Of a DNA stretch of 38,568 bases, positions 16,718 through 25,339 are shown in pieces. The stretch is from Thermodesulfobacteriota bacterium. GTDB taxonomy: Bacteria; Desulfobacterota_D; UBA1144; Nemesobacterales; CSP1-2. The DNA lies in NCBI GenBank assembly GCA_036397855.1, contig DASWID010000125.1, forward strand, positions 1-38,568, given 5' to 3'. The position numbers and the translations under genes were made by a program. A model generated the notes under the pieces. It had not been told where the DNA came from and made no database searches. It was given only the letters and a program-made list of their open reading frames with translations. The stretch's first letter is position 1; every line of letters starts with the position of its first letter.

Positions 16718-16745
16718 AAAATACATTTGTTTATAACTTTGTCAA
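16718..16745 (-). promoter_or_regulatory. Promoter for the cold-shock gene
   Basis: Minus strand: -35 TTGACA (16745-16740), 16-nt spacer, -10 TATTTT (16723-16718). It is followed by a T-rich leader and the AAGGAG ribosome-binding site. The divergent thiol peroxidase gene has its own TTGACA at 16787-16792 with a weaker -10. Confidence 0.5.
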
Positions 16746-16868
16746 ATTTCAGGTCTCTTAGGAGCAAATATGTCCTTGTATTTCTATTGACATATAAACT
16801 TCGACTATATAGCCTAATTACCAATTAGAAGTTTTTTTAAGATCTTGATCTGAGGAGGTATTTACATT

Positions 16869-17390
16869 ATGGCACAGGAAAGGCCTGGAGCTGTGAAGAT
16901 GAAGGGGAATCCTGTTACTTTATTGGGTCCAGAAATAAAGGTTGGTGACAAGGCTCCGGATTTCAATGCGATTGAAGCCTTGGGTTCTCCCCCAGTCACA
17001 TTGGGTAGTCTGAAGGGAAAGGTAAAGGTATTTAATGTAGTCGTGTCTGTTGACACACCTGTTTGTGATGTTCAAACAAAACGTTTCAATCAAGAGGCGG
17101 CAAGCCTTCCCGGTGATGTGGAAATTCTTACAGTCAGCATGGATCTTCCATTTGCGCAGAAGCGTTATTGCGGGGCAGCAGGAATTGATAAGGTGAGGAT
17201 GATTTCCGATTATCGCGATGCAAATTTTGGGGAGGCTTATGGAGTATTGATTAAGGAAAACCGGCTTCTAGCTAGAGCCGTCTTTGTAGTAGATAAGAAC
17301 GATACGGTTCAGTATGCTGAATATGTAGATGAAGTAACACACGAGCCAAACTATGACGGGGCACTTGCCGCGATAAAGAAGGTTGCTTAA
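16869..17390 (+). CDS. tpx: Thiol peroxidase (atypical 2-Cys peroxiredoxin)
   Basis: Reduces hydrogen and lipid peroxides using thioredoxin. It has 173 residues, typical for Tpx. The peroxidatic Cys66 is in SVDTPVCDVQT and the resolving Cys101 in KRYCGAAGI, about 35 apart as in known Tpx proteins. KGNPVTLLG near the start, VGDKAPDF and the end EPNYDGALAAIKK are family hallmarks. ATG 16869 follows GAGGAGG at good spacing. It is divergent from the cold-shock gene and followed by a 152-bp gap with a weak 6-bp hairpin (17416-17436, no T-run). Confidence 0.96.
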   Translation: MAQERPGAVKMKGNPVTLLGPEIKVGDKAPDFNAIEALGSPPVTLGSLKGKVKVFNVVVSVDTPVCDVQTKRFNQEAASLPGDVEILTVSMDLPFAQKRYCGAAGIDKVRMISDYRDANFGEAYGVLIKENRLLARAVFVVDKNDTVQYAEYVDEVTHEPNYDGALAAIKKVA

Positions 17391-17542
17391 GAATCAATTA
17401 TCATTCGTCAAGGTGGAGCCCTGCATCAAAGGGCTCTATCGATCCTGTTCCAAATGTGAGATTATTCTTCAGAGTTTTTAATTAATTGATTTTTGATGTA
17501 TCATTAGAAGAGATAAATAGTGTATACAAAGGAGAGAATGTC

Positions 17543-18106
17543 ATGGGGCTTGGAGATATGTTGTCAAAGATATTTAATAGCGAGGGTATTAAAGAACCAA
17601 AATCTAGGGAATGGGACAATTCCGTACCCCCAGTTGAGAATATCGACGATAAGAAGGGTGGGTCCCCAGAAGGAATAGTTTTAAAAGACAGACCTGTCGT
17701 CGATCATGAGGGAAATCTGAGTTCGCCGTCGACTGCAAACGAAGGTGGATCCGTGACCGAATCTGGAGGGGCTAAGAGGGATTCGACCAATGAGGGTTCG
17801 ACTCCTGCCGAAGTTACTGAGGAAAACGTCTTAGAGGTACTGAGCGGTGTATACGACCCAGAGATTCCTATAGATATCGTGAACCTGGGCCTTATATATG
17901 GTGTCGATATAGAAGACGGAAATGTTCATATAAAAATGACTATGACTGCTCCCGGATGTCCGTCTTCTGCAGAAATTGCTGCGGAGTCAAGGATTCTTAT
18001 TGAAGAGCTGCCCGGAGTGAAATCGGCTACTATTGAGATTGTTTGGGATCCGCCATGGGACCCGAGCAGGATGAGTGAGGACGCAAGGCAGAGTATGGGT
18101 CTTTGA
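17543..18106 (+). CDS. MIP18/DUF59 (SufT-like) iron-sulfur assembly factor with long N-terminal extension
   Basis: A 187-aa protein. Residues about 88-187 form a MIP18/DUF59 domain: YDPEIPIDIVNLGLIYGVDI, TAPGCP with the conserved Cys139, LPGVKSATIEI, and the WDPPWDPSRMSEDAR tail. Such proteins (SufT, PaaD-like) help mature or deliver Fe-S clusters. Residues 1-87 are Ser/Glu/Gly-rich and probably disordered, apart from a short amphipathic start MGLGDMLSKIF. I chose ATG 17543 because AAGGAG lies 7 nt upstream; an upstream non-ATG start at 17486 lacks that. No suf genes are adjacent. The Fe-S-rich ACIII operon downstream is a possible client, which is inference. Confidence 0.87.
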   Translation: MGLGDMLSKIFNSEGIKEPKSREWDNSVPPVENIDDKKGGSPEGIVLKDRPVVDHEGNLSSPSTANEGGSVTESGGAKRDSTNEGSTPAEVTEENVLEVLSGVYDPEIPIDIVNLGLIYGVDIEDGNVHIKMTMTAPGCPSSAEIAAESRILIEELPGVKSATIEIVWDPPWDPSRMSEDARQSMGL

Positions 18107-18191
18107 TTCTGCATGAAGCTTGTCAAATTGGTATCTTTAACTTTTTAACATTATCCAATCAGTTATATATTCCGTAGTGAAAGTTAGAATG

Positions 18192-18282
18192 ATGCATGAT
18201 TCACGATACATGATTCATGATGAAAAACGGAAGTAGAGAGTTTAATCGTGCATCTTGAATCCTATATCCTGCATCCGTATCG
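18192..18282. repeat. Opposed heptamer arrays (TGNATCN) upstream of bioD
   Basis: 18192-18222 holds about four units in minus orientation (complement TGAATCA, TGTATCG, TGAATCA, TGCATC). 18249-18282 holds about five in plus orientation (TGCATCT, TGAATCC, TATATCC, TGCATCC, GTATCG). The 26-nt middle is unrelated. As RNA the two arms could pair into a long imperfect hairpin. The remainder of the gap 18107-18347 shows nothing else. Confidence 0.75.
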
Positions 18283-18347
18283 TAAACTGTGTATCGGTTT
18301 CTAAGCGCAATTTAGCGTTTGTTGCTCACTGGTTGTAATCTCTCAAA

Positions 18348-19085
18348 ATGTCCAATCTTCCCAAAGGAATCTTTGTTACTGGAACAGATACCGGTGTTGG
18401 TAAGACTGTGGTGTCGGCGACAATCGCCTGGACACTGCAGCAATCTGGTAAAAGGGTTGCAGCGATGAAGCCAATCCAAACAGGCGCAGGGGAAGATGGA
18501 CTATTGGATATTGAGTTTATTCAAAAGGTTATGGGGACTAACTATCCACTCGAAGCCGTTTGTCCGTACAGATTTCCAATGCCACTCGCACCTCTGGCTG
18601 CCTCCAATTTAGCGGGAGAACGAATAGACATTGAAAGAATCAAGTCGGCTTATTTTGATCTAAGCTCACGGCACGAGATAGTGATTGTTGAAGGAGCCGG
18701 CGGTTTACTTGTTCCTATAACAGAGACCTATTTCATGTCTGATTTAGCACATGATTTAGAGCTTGGTCTCATAATCGTAATTAGGCCGGGCCTTGGAACT
18801 TTGAACCACACTCTCCTTACCCTTGAGTATGCGAGATCGCATGGCTTGAATATACTTGGATTTGTCATCAATAACTTTCCTGATAGTCCTAATCTAGCAG
18901 AACGAATGAATCCAGAGTTATTGCTTAAACTTACAGGGGAGAAGATTCTGGGTGTAATCCATCATGATCATGAGATCAGCATAGAAAGGGGGAATGTAGG
19001 TAATCTCATCGAGACATCGGGAACCACATTAACACACGATCTTGGGGGAACATTCTTGGTAGAGGATTTTATCTCAAGGCTTTGA
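18348..19085 (+). CDS. bioD: ATP-dependent dethiobiotin synthetase BioD
   Basis: Closes the ureido ring of dethiobiotin from 7,8-diaminopelargonic acid, CO2 and ATP, the penultimate step of biotin synthesis. It has 245 residues. The P-loop GTDTGVGKT (12-20) opens the protein, Lys41-Pro in AAMKPIQTG binds carbamate, and VEGAGGLLVPI carries the conserved Glu and glycines. LGTLNHTLLTLEYAR and GFVINNFP follow as in BioD. No other bio genes are next to it. No clear Shine-Dalgarno precedes ATG 18348. Confidence 0.95.
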   Translation: MSNLPKGIFVTGTDTGVGKTVVSATIAWTLQQSGKRVAAMKPIQTGAGEDGLLDIEFIQKVMGTNYPLEAVCPYRFPMPLAPLAASNLAGERIDIERIKSAYFDLSSRHEIVIVEGAGGLLVPITETYFMSDLAHDLELGLIIVIRPGLGTLNHTLLTLEYARSHGLNILGFVINNFPDSPNLAERMNPELLLKLTGEKILGVIHHDHEISIERGNVGNLIETSGTTLTHDLGGTFLVEDFISRL

Positions 19086-19271
19086 TCTTTTCTCTATTAG
19101 ATTACGTAAAAATCAATAAGCCATGGGCAATCGTCCAGGTGTCTTAAAAAGCATTTAATAGTGATAAACTCGAAAACCGCCTGCTGCAAACATGTTGTCC
19201 GAATTTTTTTGTGTTTAGGTCAATATCTCGCATATACTTACCACCTTGCATTGATTTCCTCTTGAAAAAAC

Positions 19272-19299
19272 TTGACAGAATATGTCGATGTGATATACA
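19272..19299 (+). promoter_or_regulatory. Promoter of the alternative complex III operon
   Basis: -35 TTGACA (19272-19277), 16-nt spacer, -10 TATACA (19294-19299). Start predicted near 19306, about 62 nt before the actA ATG. The rest of 19086-19367 has no gene I can support. Confidence 0.55.
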
Positions 19300-19367
19300 T
19301 ACTATCCGTTTGTTTAATTCTAGCTGTAAACTCTCCATCGAAAACGTTTCAGAATTAAGGCAAACAG

Positions 19368-19934
19368 ATGAAAAAATGGCTCAATTTTACATCCGTTCCT
19401 ATACTTGCAGTTATCATCCTGCTAATGTTTCACCTTTATTCTGCCGAGAGCAGGGTTAAAGGGCCGTCTCAACCAATCTTTTTTAGTCACAAAATCCATG
19501 CCGGAGATAACGAGATCCCTTGCCAGTACTGTCATAGCTATGTTGAAATTTCAACTATTCCCGGCATTCCTTCAGATCAAAAGTGCATTGGATGCCACCT
19601 TTTTATCATAGGTAAGGATGAGGATTATAAGTATGATGGTGGATCGATTAATATCAAAAATGAGATCGAGAAGGTAAAGGGTTACTGGGATCGAAATGAA
19701 CCAATCCCATGGGTAAAAGTCACTTTTGTGCCAGACTTTGTTCATTTTAATCATAAACGCCATGTACGCCGTGAAATAGAATGTAAGGTTTGTCATGGTG
19801 AGGTTCAAACAATGGATGTAGTTTATCAGGTGCAAAAGTTTAGCATGGGGTTCTGCGTCACCTGTCATCAGGAAAAAGCTAGGGACGCTCAGGAATTGAC
19901 TATGCTTAAGGATTGTTTGACCTGTCATTATTAA
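19368..19934 (+). CDS. actA: Alternative complex III subunit ActA, pentahaem cytochrome c
   Basis: First gene of the ACIII operon. This complex is an analogue of cytochrome bc1 that oxidises quinol and reduces cytochrome c or an oxidase. The 188-aa protein has one N-terminal membrane/signal helix (about 9-25) and five CxxCH haem c sites: CQYCH, CIGCH, CKVCH, CVTCH and CLTCH at the extreme C-terminus. FFSHKIHA and FNHKRHV supply likely distal His ligands. The five-haem count and gene order match known ActA. The stop is 12 bp before actB, so translation is probably coupled. Confidence 0.93.
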   Translation: MKKWLNFTSVPILAVIILLMFHLYSAESRVKGPSQPIFFSHKIHAGDNEIPCQYCHSYVEISTIPGIPSDQKCIGCHLFIIGKDEDYKYDGGSINIKNEIEKVKGYWDRNEPIPWVKVTFVPDFVHFNHKRHVRREIECKVCHGEVQTMDVVYQVQKFSMGFCVTCHQEKARDAQELTMLKDCLTCHY

Positions 19935-19946
19935 TTTGGAGACGAA

Positions 19947-22925
19947 ATGCCTGAGAAGAAAGAGGGTGGTATTAACGGTATCAAAAGAAGGGATTTTCTA
20001 AAAATAATTGGAGTTGCGGGAGGAACTGCGGCCGCTACCGGTTGCTCTTCTGACCCGGTCGAACAGTTAATCCCGTTTGTTATTCCTCCATATGGCATAA
20101 TTCCAGGTGTTCCCAATTGGTATGCTACAACCTGCAGAGAATGCCCAGCTGGTTGTGGGACCCTTGTCAAAAATCGTGAAGGAAGGGCTATTAAGGTAGA
20201 AGGTAATCCCAAGAGCACCGTCAGTTACGGTAAAACATGTGCAAGAGGTCAAGCTGCTCTTCAGGGGCTTTACAATCCTGACCGTATCCGTTCTCCCCTT
20301 GTAAAGACCTCTTCCGGCAAGCTACAACCCTTGGGGTGGGAGCAAGCTGAAAAGGTTTTATTAGATAAAATTCAAGAGCTGCTTGATCAGGGCAAGGCTC
20401 ACAAGATAGTTATTATTACTAACAATGTCACGGGTACTCTTAACGATCTCATAGATGAATGGATGAATGCACTTGGCGGGGGTAAACATATAGTTTATGA
20501 AACCTTTGCACACGAACCTATTAAAGAAGCAAATAAGATTACCTTCGGGGTCGATAGTATTCCATCCTACGAGATTGAGAGAGCAAAGTACCTGCTTTCG
20601 TTTGGCTCAGACTTCATTGAGACATGGCTTTCACCCGTAGAGTTTGCCAATAAGTTTAGTCAGATGCACAGCTACAAAGATAAAAGCAAAAGTATGGGCA
20701 AGTTTGTTCAAATTGAACCGAGATCCTCGATTACAGCATCGAGTGCAGATCAATGGGTGGCCATTAGACCAGGTACTGAGGGATTTCTTGCCCTGGGGAT
20801 TACAAATTTGATCTTAGATAGTGGCAGGGCCTCGATAGCAAGTGGAGAAGCCGCTAGGCTTAAAAATCTCGTCGGTTCCTACACACTTGATAAAGTTTCT
20901 ACAATTTGTGATATACCGAAAGATACCATAGTTGAAATTGCAAAAGATTTTGTTGAGTTAAGTCCTAGTCTTGCGATCGGAGGAGGGGCTGCATACACAA
21001 CTACTAATGCTACACAGACCCTTTCTGCAATAAATATCCTGAACTATGTTGCGGGCAACATCGGTGATACGGTTAACTTTGGAGATACGCTTACCATCGC
21101 AAATTCAAATTCATTTAGTGAGATTACATCTCTCGTGGAATCGATGAAGAACGGAGATGTTGAACTTCTTTTTATTTATAATGTTAATCCTGTATTTACG
21201 TTACCTGAGGTTTTGAAATTCGAAGAAGCAATAATGAAGGTGCCCTTCGTCGCGAGCTTCTCGAGCTTTATGGATGAAACGACAGAGCATGCCAGTATTA
21301 TCCTTCCTGACAACACACCACTTGAAAGCTGGGGTGATTACATTCCAAAGGGAAGTGTTTATGGATTGATTCAGCCAACAATGAGTGCCGTTTTTAATAC
21401 TAAATCCACCGGAGACGCGATTATATCTATCACGAAAAAAATCAATGGACTTGAGAATCAATTCACTGCTAATAACCTCTATGAATACCTGCTAGAGTCG
21501 TGGAGGAAGATTCATTCGAGGATTGCTTCACAAAAGGATTTTGAAACATTCTGGGTTGAATCGGTAGAGAATGGGGGGGTTTTTAGGGAACTTCCTCCAT
21601 TACAAGTCCAACTAACCAATGAGGCTTATAGTATCGATTTCTCGGACCTTCAGCCAGAGATAAAAGGTGATGGCGAATTGTATTTTATACCTTTCCCATC
21701 ATATAGATATTATGATGGCAGGGGGGCAAATAAGCCTTGGTTACAGGAGCTTCCAGATGCCCTGACGACCGCAGTGTGGGATTCATGGGTTGAAATCCAC
21801 CCCGATACTGCCGGTAAAATCGGGATAAGGGAGGGTGACTTTGTCTCAATTGAATCAAAATACGGTAGCATTGAAACGCAAGCATATATATATAAAGGTA
21901 TCAGGCCCGATACAATTGCGGTTCCACTCGGCTTAGGTCACAAGAGCTATGGAAGATACGCAAAAGACAGGGGTGTGAGTCCAGTCAAGATCCTGCCTGC
22001 AGCTATAGATAAGAGCTCTGGGGGATTTGCATGGCTTACCACCAAGGTAAATGTATCTAACACTGGAAAAAGGGAACAATTAGTAATGACACAATACACA
22101 ACGGCTCAGCATGACCGCAATATAGCATTGGCCACCACCCTACCCGAGCTAAGAGGAAATGGCGGGGAGAATCATCAACAAGAGGATGACAATGTTGATC
22201 TGTATCCGCCCCGGAAATATCTAACCCACCGCTGGGGAATGTCAATCGATTTATCGAAGTGTACTGGTTGTGGGGCATGTGTTACCGCCTGTTACGCGGA
22301 GAATAATGTGCCCTTTGTCGGGAAGGAACAGGTTGCGAGAAGGCGTGAAATGTCTTGGATCAGGATTGAAAGGCATTATGAGGAAAAAGATACCAGTCAC
22401 GGGTTCAATACTAGATTCATACCGATGCTATGTCAGCAATGTGGTAACGCACCATGTGAGCCGGTATGCCCAGTGTATGCTACCTACCATAACCCTGAAG
22501 GGTTGAATGCGATGATATACAATCGTTGCGTGGGTACCAGGTACTGCTCGAATAACTGTCCTTATTCTGTAAGGAGGTTTAATTTTTTTACTTACCAATG
22601 GCCACAGCCACTTAACTGGCAACTTAACCCGGATGTCACCGTTCGCACAAAGGGGGTTATGGAGAAGTGCACTTTTTGTGTCCAGAGGATTAAATACGTG
22701 CAAAATATTGCTAAGGATGAGAATAGGGATGTCAGGGATGGTGAGATAACGCCGGCATGTGCACAGGCTTGTCCTACCGAAGCGATCGTTTTTGGTGATC
22801 TTAAAGATGAAAATAGTAAGGTAGCCCAACTCTCAAATGAGGGGAGGGGTTATAAAGTGTTGTCGAATCTAAATACACAACCATCGATAACATATCTAAA
22901 AAAGGTTTACTGGGATAAAGCATAA
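19947..22925 (+). CDS. actB: Alternative complex III subunit ActB, molybdopterin-oxidoreductase-like plus Fe-S domain
   Basis: A 992-aa periplasmic electron-transfer subunit. A Tat-type signal (KRRDFLK, R14-R15) is followed by Cys33 in ATGC, which could be lipidated. Residues about 55-720 resemble bis-MGD molybdoenzymes, and in characterised ACIII this domain carries no molybdenum. An N-terminal CxxCxxxC-x27-C (63, 66, 70, 98) is retained. The C-terminal ferredoxin-like domain carries clusters: C772-xx-C-xx-C-xxx-C782, C829-xx-C-xxxx-C-xxx-C841, C861/C867/C871, C908-xx-C911 and C938-xxx-C942. That is enough for four Fe-S centres. Stop and actC start overlap (TAATG). Confidence 0.94.
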   Translation: MPEKKEGGINGIKRRDFLKIIGVAGGTAAATGCSSDPVEQLIPFVIPPYGIIPGVPNWYATTCRECPAGCGTLVKNREGRAIKVEGNPKSTVSYGKTCARGQAALQGLYNPDRIRSPLVKTSSGKLQPLGWEQAEKVLLDKIQELLDQGKAHKIVIITNNVTGTLNDLIDEWMNALGGGKHIVYETFAHEPIKEANKITFGVDSIPSYEIERAKYLLSFGSDFIETWLSPVEFANKFSQMHSYKDKSKSMGKFVQIEPRSSITASSADQWVAIRPGTEGFLALGITNLILDSGRASIASGEAARLKNLVGSYTLDKVSTICDIPKDTIVEIAKDFVELSPSLAIGGGAAYTTTNATQTLSAINILNYVAGNIGDTVNFGDTLTIANSNSFSEITSLVESMKNGDVELLFIYNVNPVFTLPEVLKFEEAIMKVPFVASFSSFMDETTEHASIILPDNTPLESWGDYIPKGSVYGLIQPTMSAVFNTKSTGDAIISITKKINGLENQFTANNLYEYLLESWRKIHSRIASQKDFETFWVESVENGGVFRELPPLQVQLTNEAYSIDFSDLQPEIKGDGELYFIPFPSYRYYDGRGANKPWLQELPDALTTAVWDSWVEIHPDTAGKIGIREGDFVSIESKYGSIETQAYIYKGIRPDTIAVPLGLGHKSYGRYAKDRGVSPVKILPAAIDKSSGGFAWLTTKVNVSNTGKREQLVMTQYTTAQHDRNIALATTLPELRGNGGENHQQEDDNVDLYPPRKYLTHRWGMSIDLSKCTGCGACVTACYAENNVPFVGKEQVARRREMSWIRIERHYEEKDTSHGFNTRFIPMLCQQCGNAPCEPVCPVYATYHNPEGLNAMIYNRCVGTRYCSNNCPYSVRRFNFFTYQWPQPLNWQLNPDVTVRTKGVMEKCTFCVQRIKYVQNIAKDENRDVRDGEITPACAQACPTEAIVFGDLKDENSKVAQLSNEGRGYKVLSNLNTQPSITYLKKVYWDKA

Positions 22926-24259
22926 TGAGCCAAGATTCAACATTGACTTATTCGAAGGTAAATGAAGACGTAATCAGGATGCTTGATAAACCTACCTTTA
23001 AGTGGGTTGCTTTGTTTCTTCCTACATTGGCGTGCGTTGGATTCGGACTATTCTGCTTTCTTTACCAGGTCTATACTGGCTTGGGAGTTGCCGGGTACAG
23101 ACATCCGGTATTTTGGGGAGTCTATATAACCAATTTTGTATTTTGGGTTGGGATCGCACATTCTGGAACCCTTATATCTGCGATCCTCTATCTATTCCGG
23201 GCGAGATTCAGGATGTCAATTTATCGAATAGCAGAGGCGATGACAGTTTTTGCGGTGCTCACCGCAGGTCTCTTTCCAATCATTCATCTGGGACGTCCCT
23301 GGAATTTTTACTGGCTATTTCCATATCCTAATCAGCGTGAAATCTGGATAAATTTTAAGTCTCCTTTGATCTGGGATGTCTTTGCAGTCAGCACCTATTT
23401 AACAGTGAGCGCTACTTTCTTTTTTGTCGGCATGATACCGGACATAGCGGCGGTCAGGGATAGGGTAAGAGAAGTTCCCAGAAAAATCATCTATACAATT
23501 CTATCTTTGGGATGGAAGGGTTCTAACTGGGAATGGTTACACTACACCAGGGCTTATCTATTTTTTGCGGCCTTTGCTACTCCGCTTGTTCTTTCGGTTC
23601 ATAGCGTTGTGTCCTGGGACTTCGCAATGGCAAACCTTCCGGGTTGGCATACTACGATCTTTGCCCCATATTTCGTGGCAGGTGCTATTTTTTCTGGTCT
23701 TGCTCTTGTAATTTCTCTAGCAGTTCCTATAAGAAAGCTATTTCATCTGGAGGAATATATTACTCTCGATAATTTTGAAGGAATGGCCAAACTTATCATT
23801 TTTACGTCGATGATTGTAACTTATGCATATGCTGCGGAATTTTTACTGGCCTGGTACAGTGGGAATCCTGCTGAATGGGGCCAGTTTAAATACAGGGCAA
23901 CCGGTGATTATGCACTCTTTTACTGGATTATGGTCTTTTGTAATTCTGCTGTTCCAATCGTTCTTTGGTTTAAGGGTGTAAGGAGAAATATTAAGGCCCT
24001 GTTTGTAATCTCGATATTCATTAATATTGGAATGTGGTTTGAAAGGTTCAACATAATAGTGATCTCACTTTCACATGGGTTTGAGCCAGGCGCTTGGGGT
24101 ATTTATAAGCCTACTTGGGTTGAATTGGGAATCACCGTCGGCAGCTTTGCCTGGTTTTTCATGTTCTTCCTAATATTCATAAAAACACTTCCCGCTATTT
24201 CTATCGCTGAGATGAAAGAAATACTTCCAATTCCAAGGAAGGAGGCAAAAGCACGATGA
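22925..24259 (+). CDS. actC: Alternative complex III subunit ActC, NrfD-like membrane protein
   Basis: A 444-aa NrfD/PsrC-like integral membrane protein with about ten predicted helices. It is one of the two quinol-interacting cores of ACIII. Typical features: YQVYTGLGVAGYRHPVFWGVYITNFVFWVGIAHSG near the start, ILYLFRARFR, LGRPWNFYWLFPYPN, and the loop SWDFAMANLPGWHTTIFAPYFVAGAI. FERFNIIVISLSHGF lies near the end. It overlaps actB by one base and actD by four (ATGA), so the three are translated together. Confidence 0.95.
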   Translation: MSQDSTLTYSKVNEDVIRMLDKPTFKWVALFLPTLACVGFGLFCFLYQVYTGLGVAGYRHPVFWGVYITNFVFWVGIAHSGTLISAILYLFRARFRMSIYRIAEAMTVFAVLTAGLFPIIHLGRPWNFYWLFPYPNQREIWINFKSPLIWDVFAVSTYLTVSATFFFVGMIPDIAAVRDRVREVPRKIIYTILSLGWKGSNWEWLHYTRAYLFFAAFATPLVLSVHSVVSWDFAMANLPGWHTTIFAPYFVAGAIFSGLALVISLAVPIRKLFHLEEYITLDNFEGMAKLIIFTSMIVTYAYAAEFLLAWYSGNPAEWGQFKYRATGDYALFYWIMVFCNSAVPIVLWFKGVRRNIKALFVISIFINIGMWFERFNIIVISLSHGFEPGAWGIYKPTWVELGITVGSFAWFFMFFLIFIKTLPAISIAEMKEILPIPRKEAKAR

Positions 24260-24768
24260 AACCCGATCAGGGTGTAGTTGGAATTTATAGCTATTTGGAT
24301 ACAACAATCGAAACTATAAAGAACCTTCGGACAGCTGGTTTTAAGAACTTTCGTGTTTTTTCACCATTCCCTTGTCATGAGTTAGAGGAGGAACTTGATC
24401 AACCGGAGAGTATAGTTCGCTTTTTTACTTTGGGTGGTGCCTTGCTTGGCGCTATTTGTGGTTTTTCATTTACCATACTTACTTCTCTCGCTTGGCCATT
24501 AAGCGTAAGTGCAAAACCCATCGTGTCCATTCCTCCATACATGATTATTGTTTTCGAGCTTACGGTCTTAATTGGGTCTCTTTCAACTTTATTGGGTCTC
24601 CTGATAAATTCCCGATTGAGGCGTAATGTACCAAGGGGAGTTTACGACTCGAGATTCTCAGAGGACAAGTTCGGGATTGTTGTTGCTTGTTATAAACACA
24701 ATTTGCCCAAAGTTGAAGAAATTATGAAATCATCAGGGGCGGAAGAAATTCGGCTCGAGGGTATATGA
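24256..24768 (+). CDS. actD: Alternative complex III subunit ActD (DUF3341)
   Basis: A 170-aa membrane subunit. An N-terminal ferredoxin-like cytoplasmic part (GIYSYLDTTIETIKNLRTAGFKNFRVFSPFPCHELEE) is followed by two membrane helices (about 58-80 and 97-117, separated by SVSAKPIVSIPPYM) and a short C-terminal domain, DKFGIVVACYKH. This is the DUF3341 pattern found only in ACIII and related operons. It makes contacts with the ActC core and carries no cofactor. Confidence 0.93.
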   Translation: MKPDQGVVGIYSYLDTTIETIKNLRTAGFKNFRVFSPFPCHELEEELDQPESIVRFFTLGGALLGAICGFSFTILTSLAWPLSVSAKPIVSIPPYMIIVFELTVLIGSLSTLLGLLINSRLRRNVPRGVYDSRFSEDKFGIVVACYKHNLPKVEEIMKSSGAEEIRLEGI

Positions 24769-24801
24769 AATAGGTTATATGCTATTGGAGGTGATTCTGT
24801 T

Positions 24802-25317
24802 TTGCTTGATGGTTTAAAGATTTATTTTTTACCAATAGTCCTGGTAATGGTTGTTCTTCTGACCGGACGAGCATTTGGTTGGCCCTGGTCGACCGATATG
24901 ATGTATCAGCCCTCCATTAAACCCTATGAAGAGCCACTTCCCTATCCTGACCTGTCAATTACGAATAAAGGAATAAGGGTGGACCCGATAATCCCAAGAG
25001 AAGTGTTTGAAGAAATGACAGTAAATCCGGTTAGCCCGGATAAGGCTTCGCTGGGAAATGGCGAGGTAGTTTTTAAGAATTTCTGTGCACCCTGTCATGG
25101 ACCGGAGGGGAAGGGTGATGGTCCAGTAATTAAAAAGGGGTTTTATCCCGTCAACCTTACTGCGCCACTTACTCAGGGCAGAACGGATGGCTATATATAT
25201 GCTTATATCAGGTTTGGTGGCAAGGTGATGATGCCAAGTTATCGTGAAAGCATCGGTGAACAGGATGCATGGAACGTAGTAAATTATGTGAGAAAACTTC
25301 AGGGGAAACCGAAATAG
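24802..25317 (+). CDS. actE: Alternative complex III subunit ActE, monohaem cytochrome c
   Basis: A 171-aa monohaem cytochrome c. One N-terminal hydrophobic segment (about 5-22) precedes WSTDMMYQPSIKPYEEPLPYP, a conserved ActE segment. The haem site is FKNFCAPCHGPEGKGDG, with the distal Met in VMMPSY. The start is TTG 24802, supported by GGAGGTGA eight bases upstream; no ATG fits. Known ActE proteins are often lipoproteins, but no Cys follows the hydrophobic segment here, so it is probably anchored by an uncleaved helix or processed by signal peptidase I. Confidence 0.93.
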   Translation: MLDGLKIYFLPIVLVMVVLLTGRAFGWPWSTDMMYQPSIKPYEEPLPYPDLSITNKGIRVDPIIPREVFEEMTVNPVSPDKASLGNGEVVFKNFCAPCHGPEGKGDGPVIKKGFYPVNLTAPLTQGRTDGYIYAYIRFGGKVMMPSYRESIGEQDAWNVVNYVRKLQGKPK

Positions 25318-25339
25318 CATAGAGGAGAATTTCCTATTA

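Noticed and set aside
17416-17436. Terminator after tpx
   Set aside because: A 6-bp stem with no following T-run; too weak to call.
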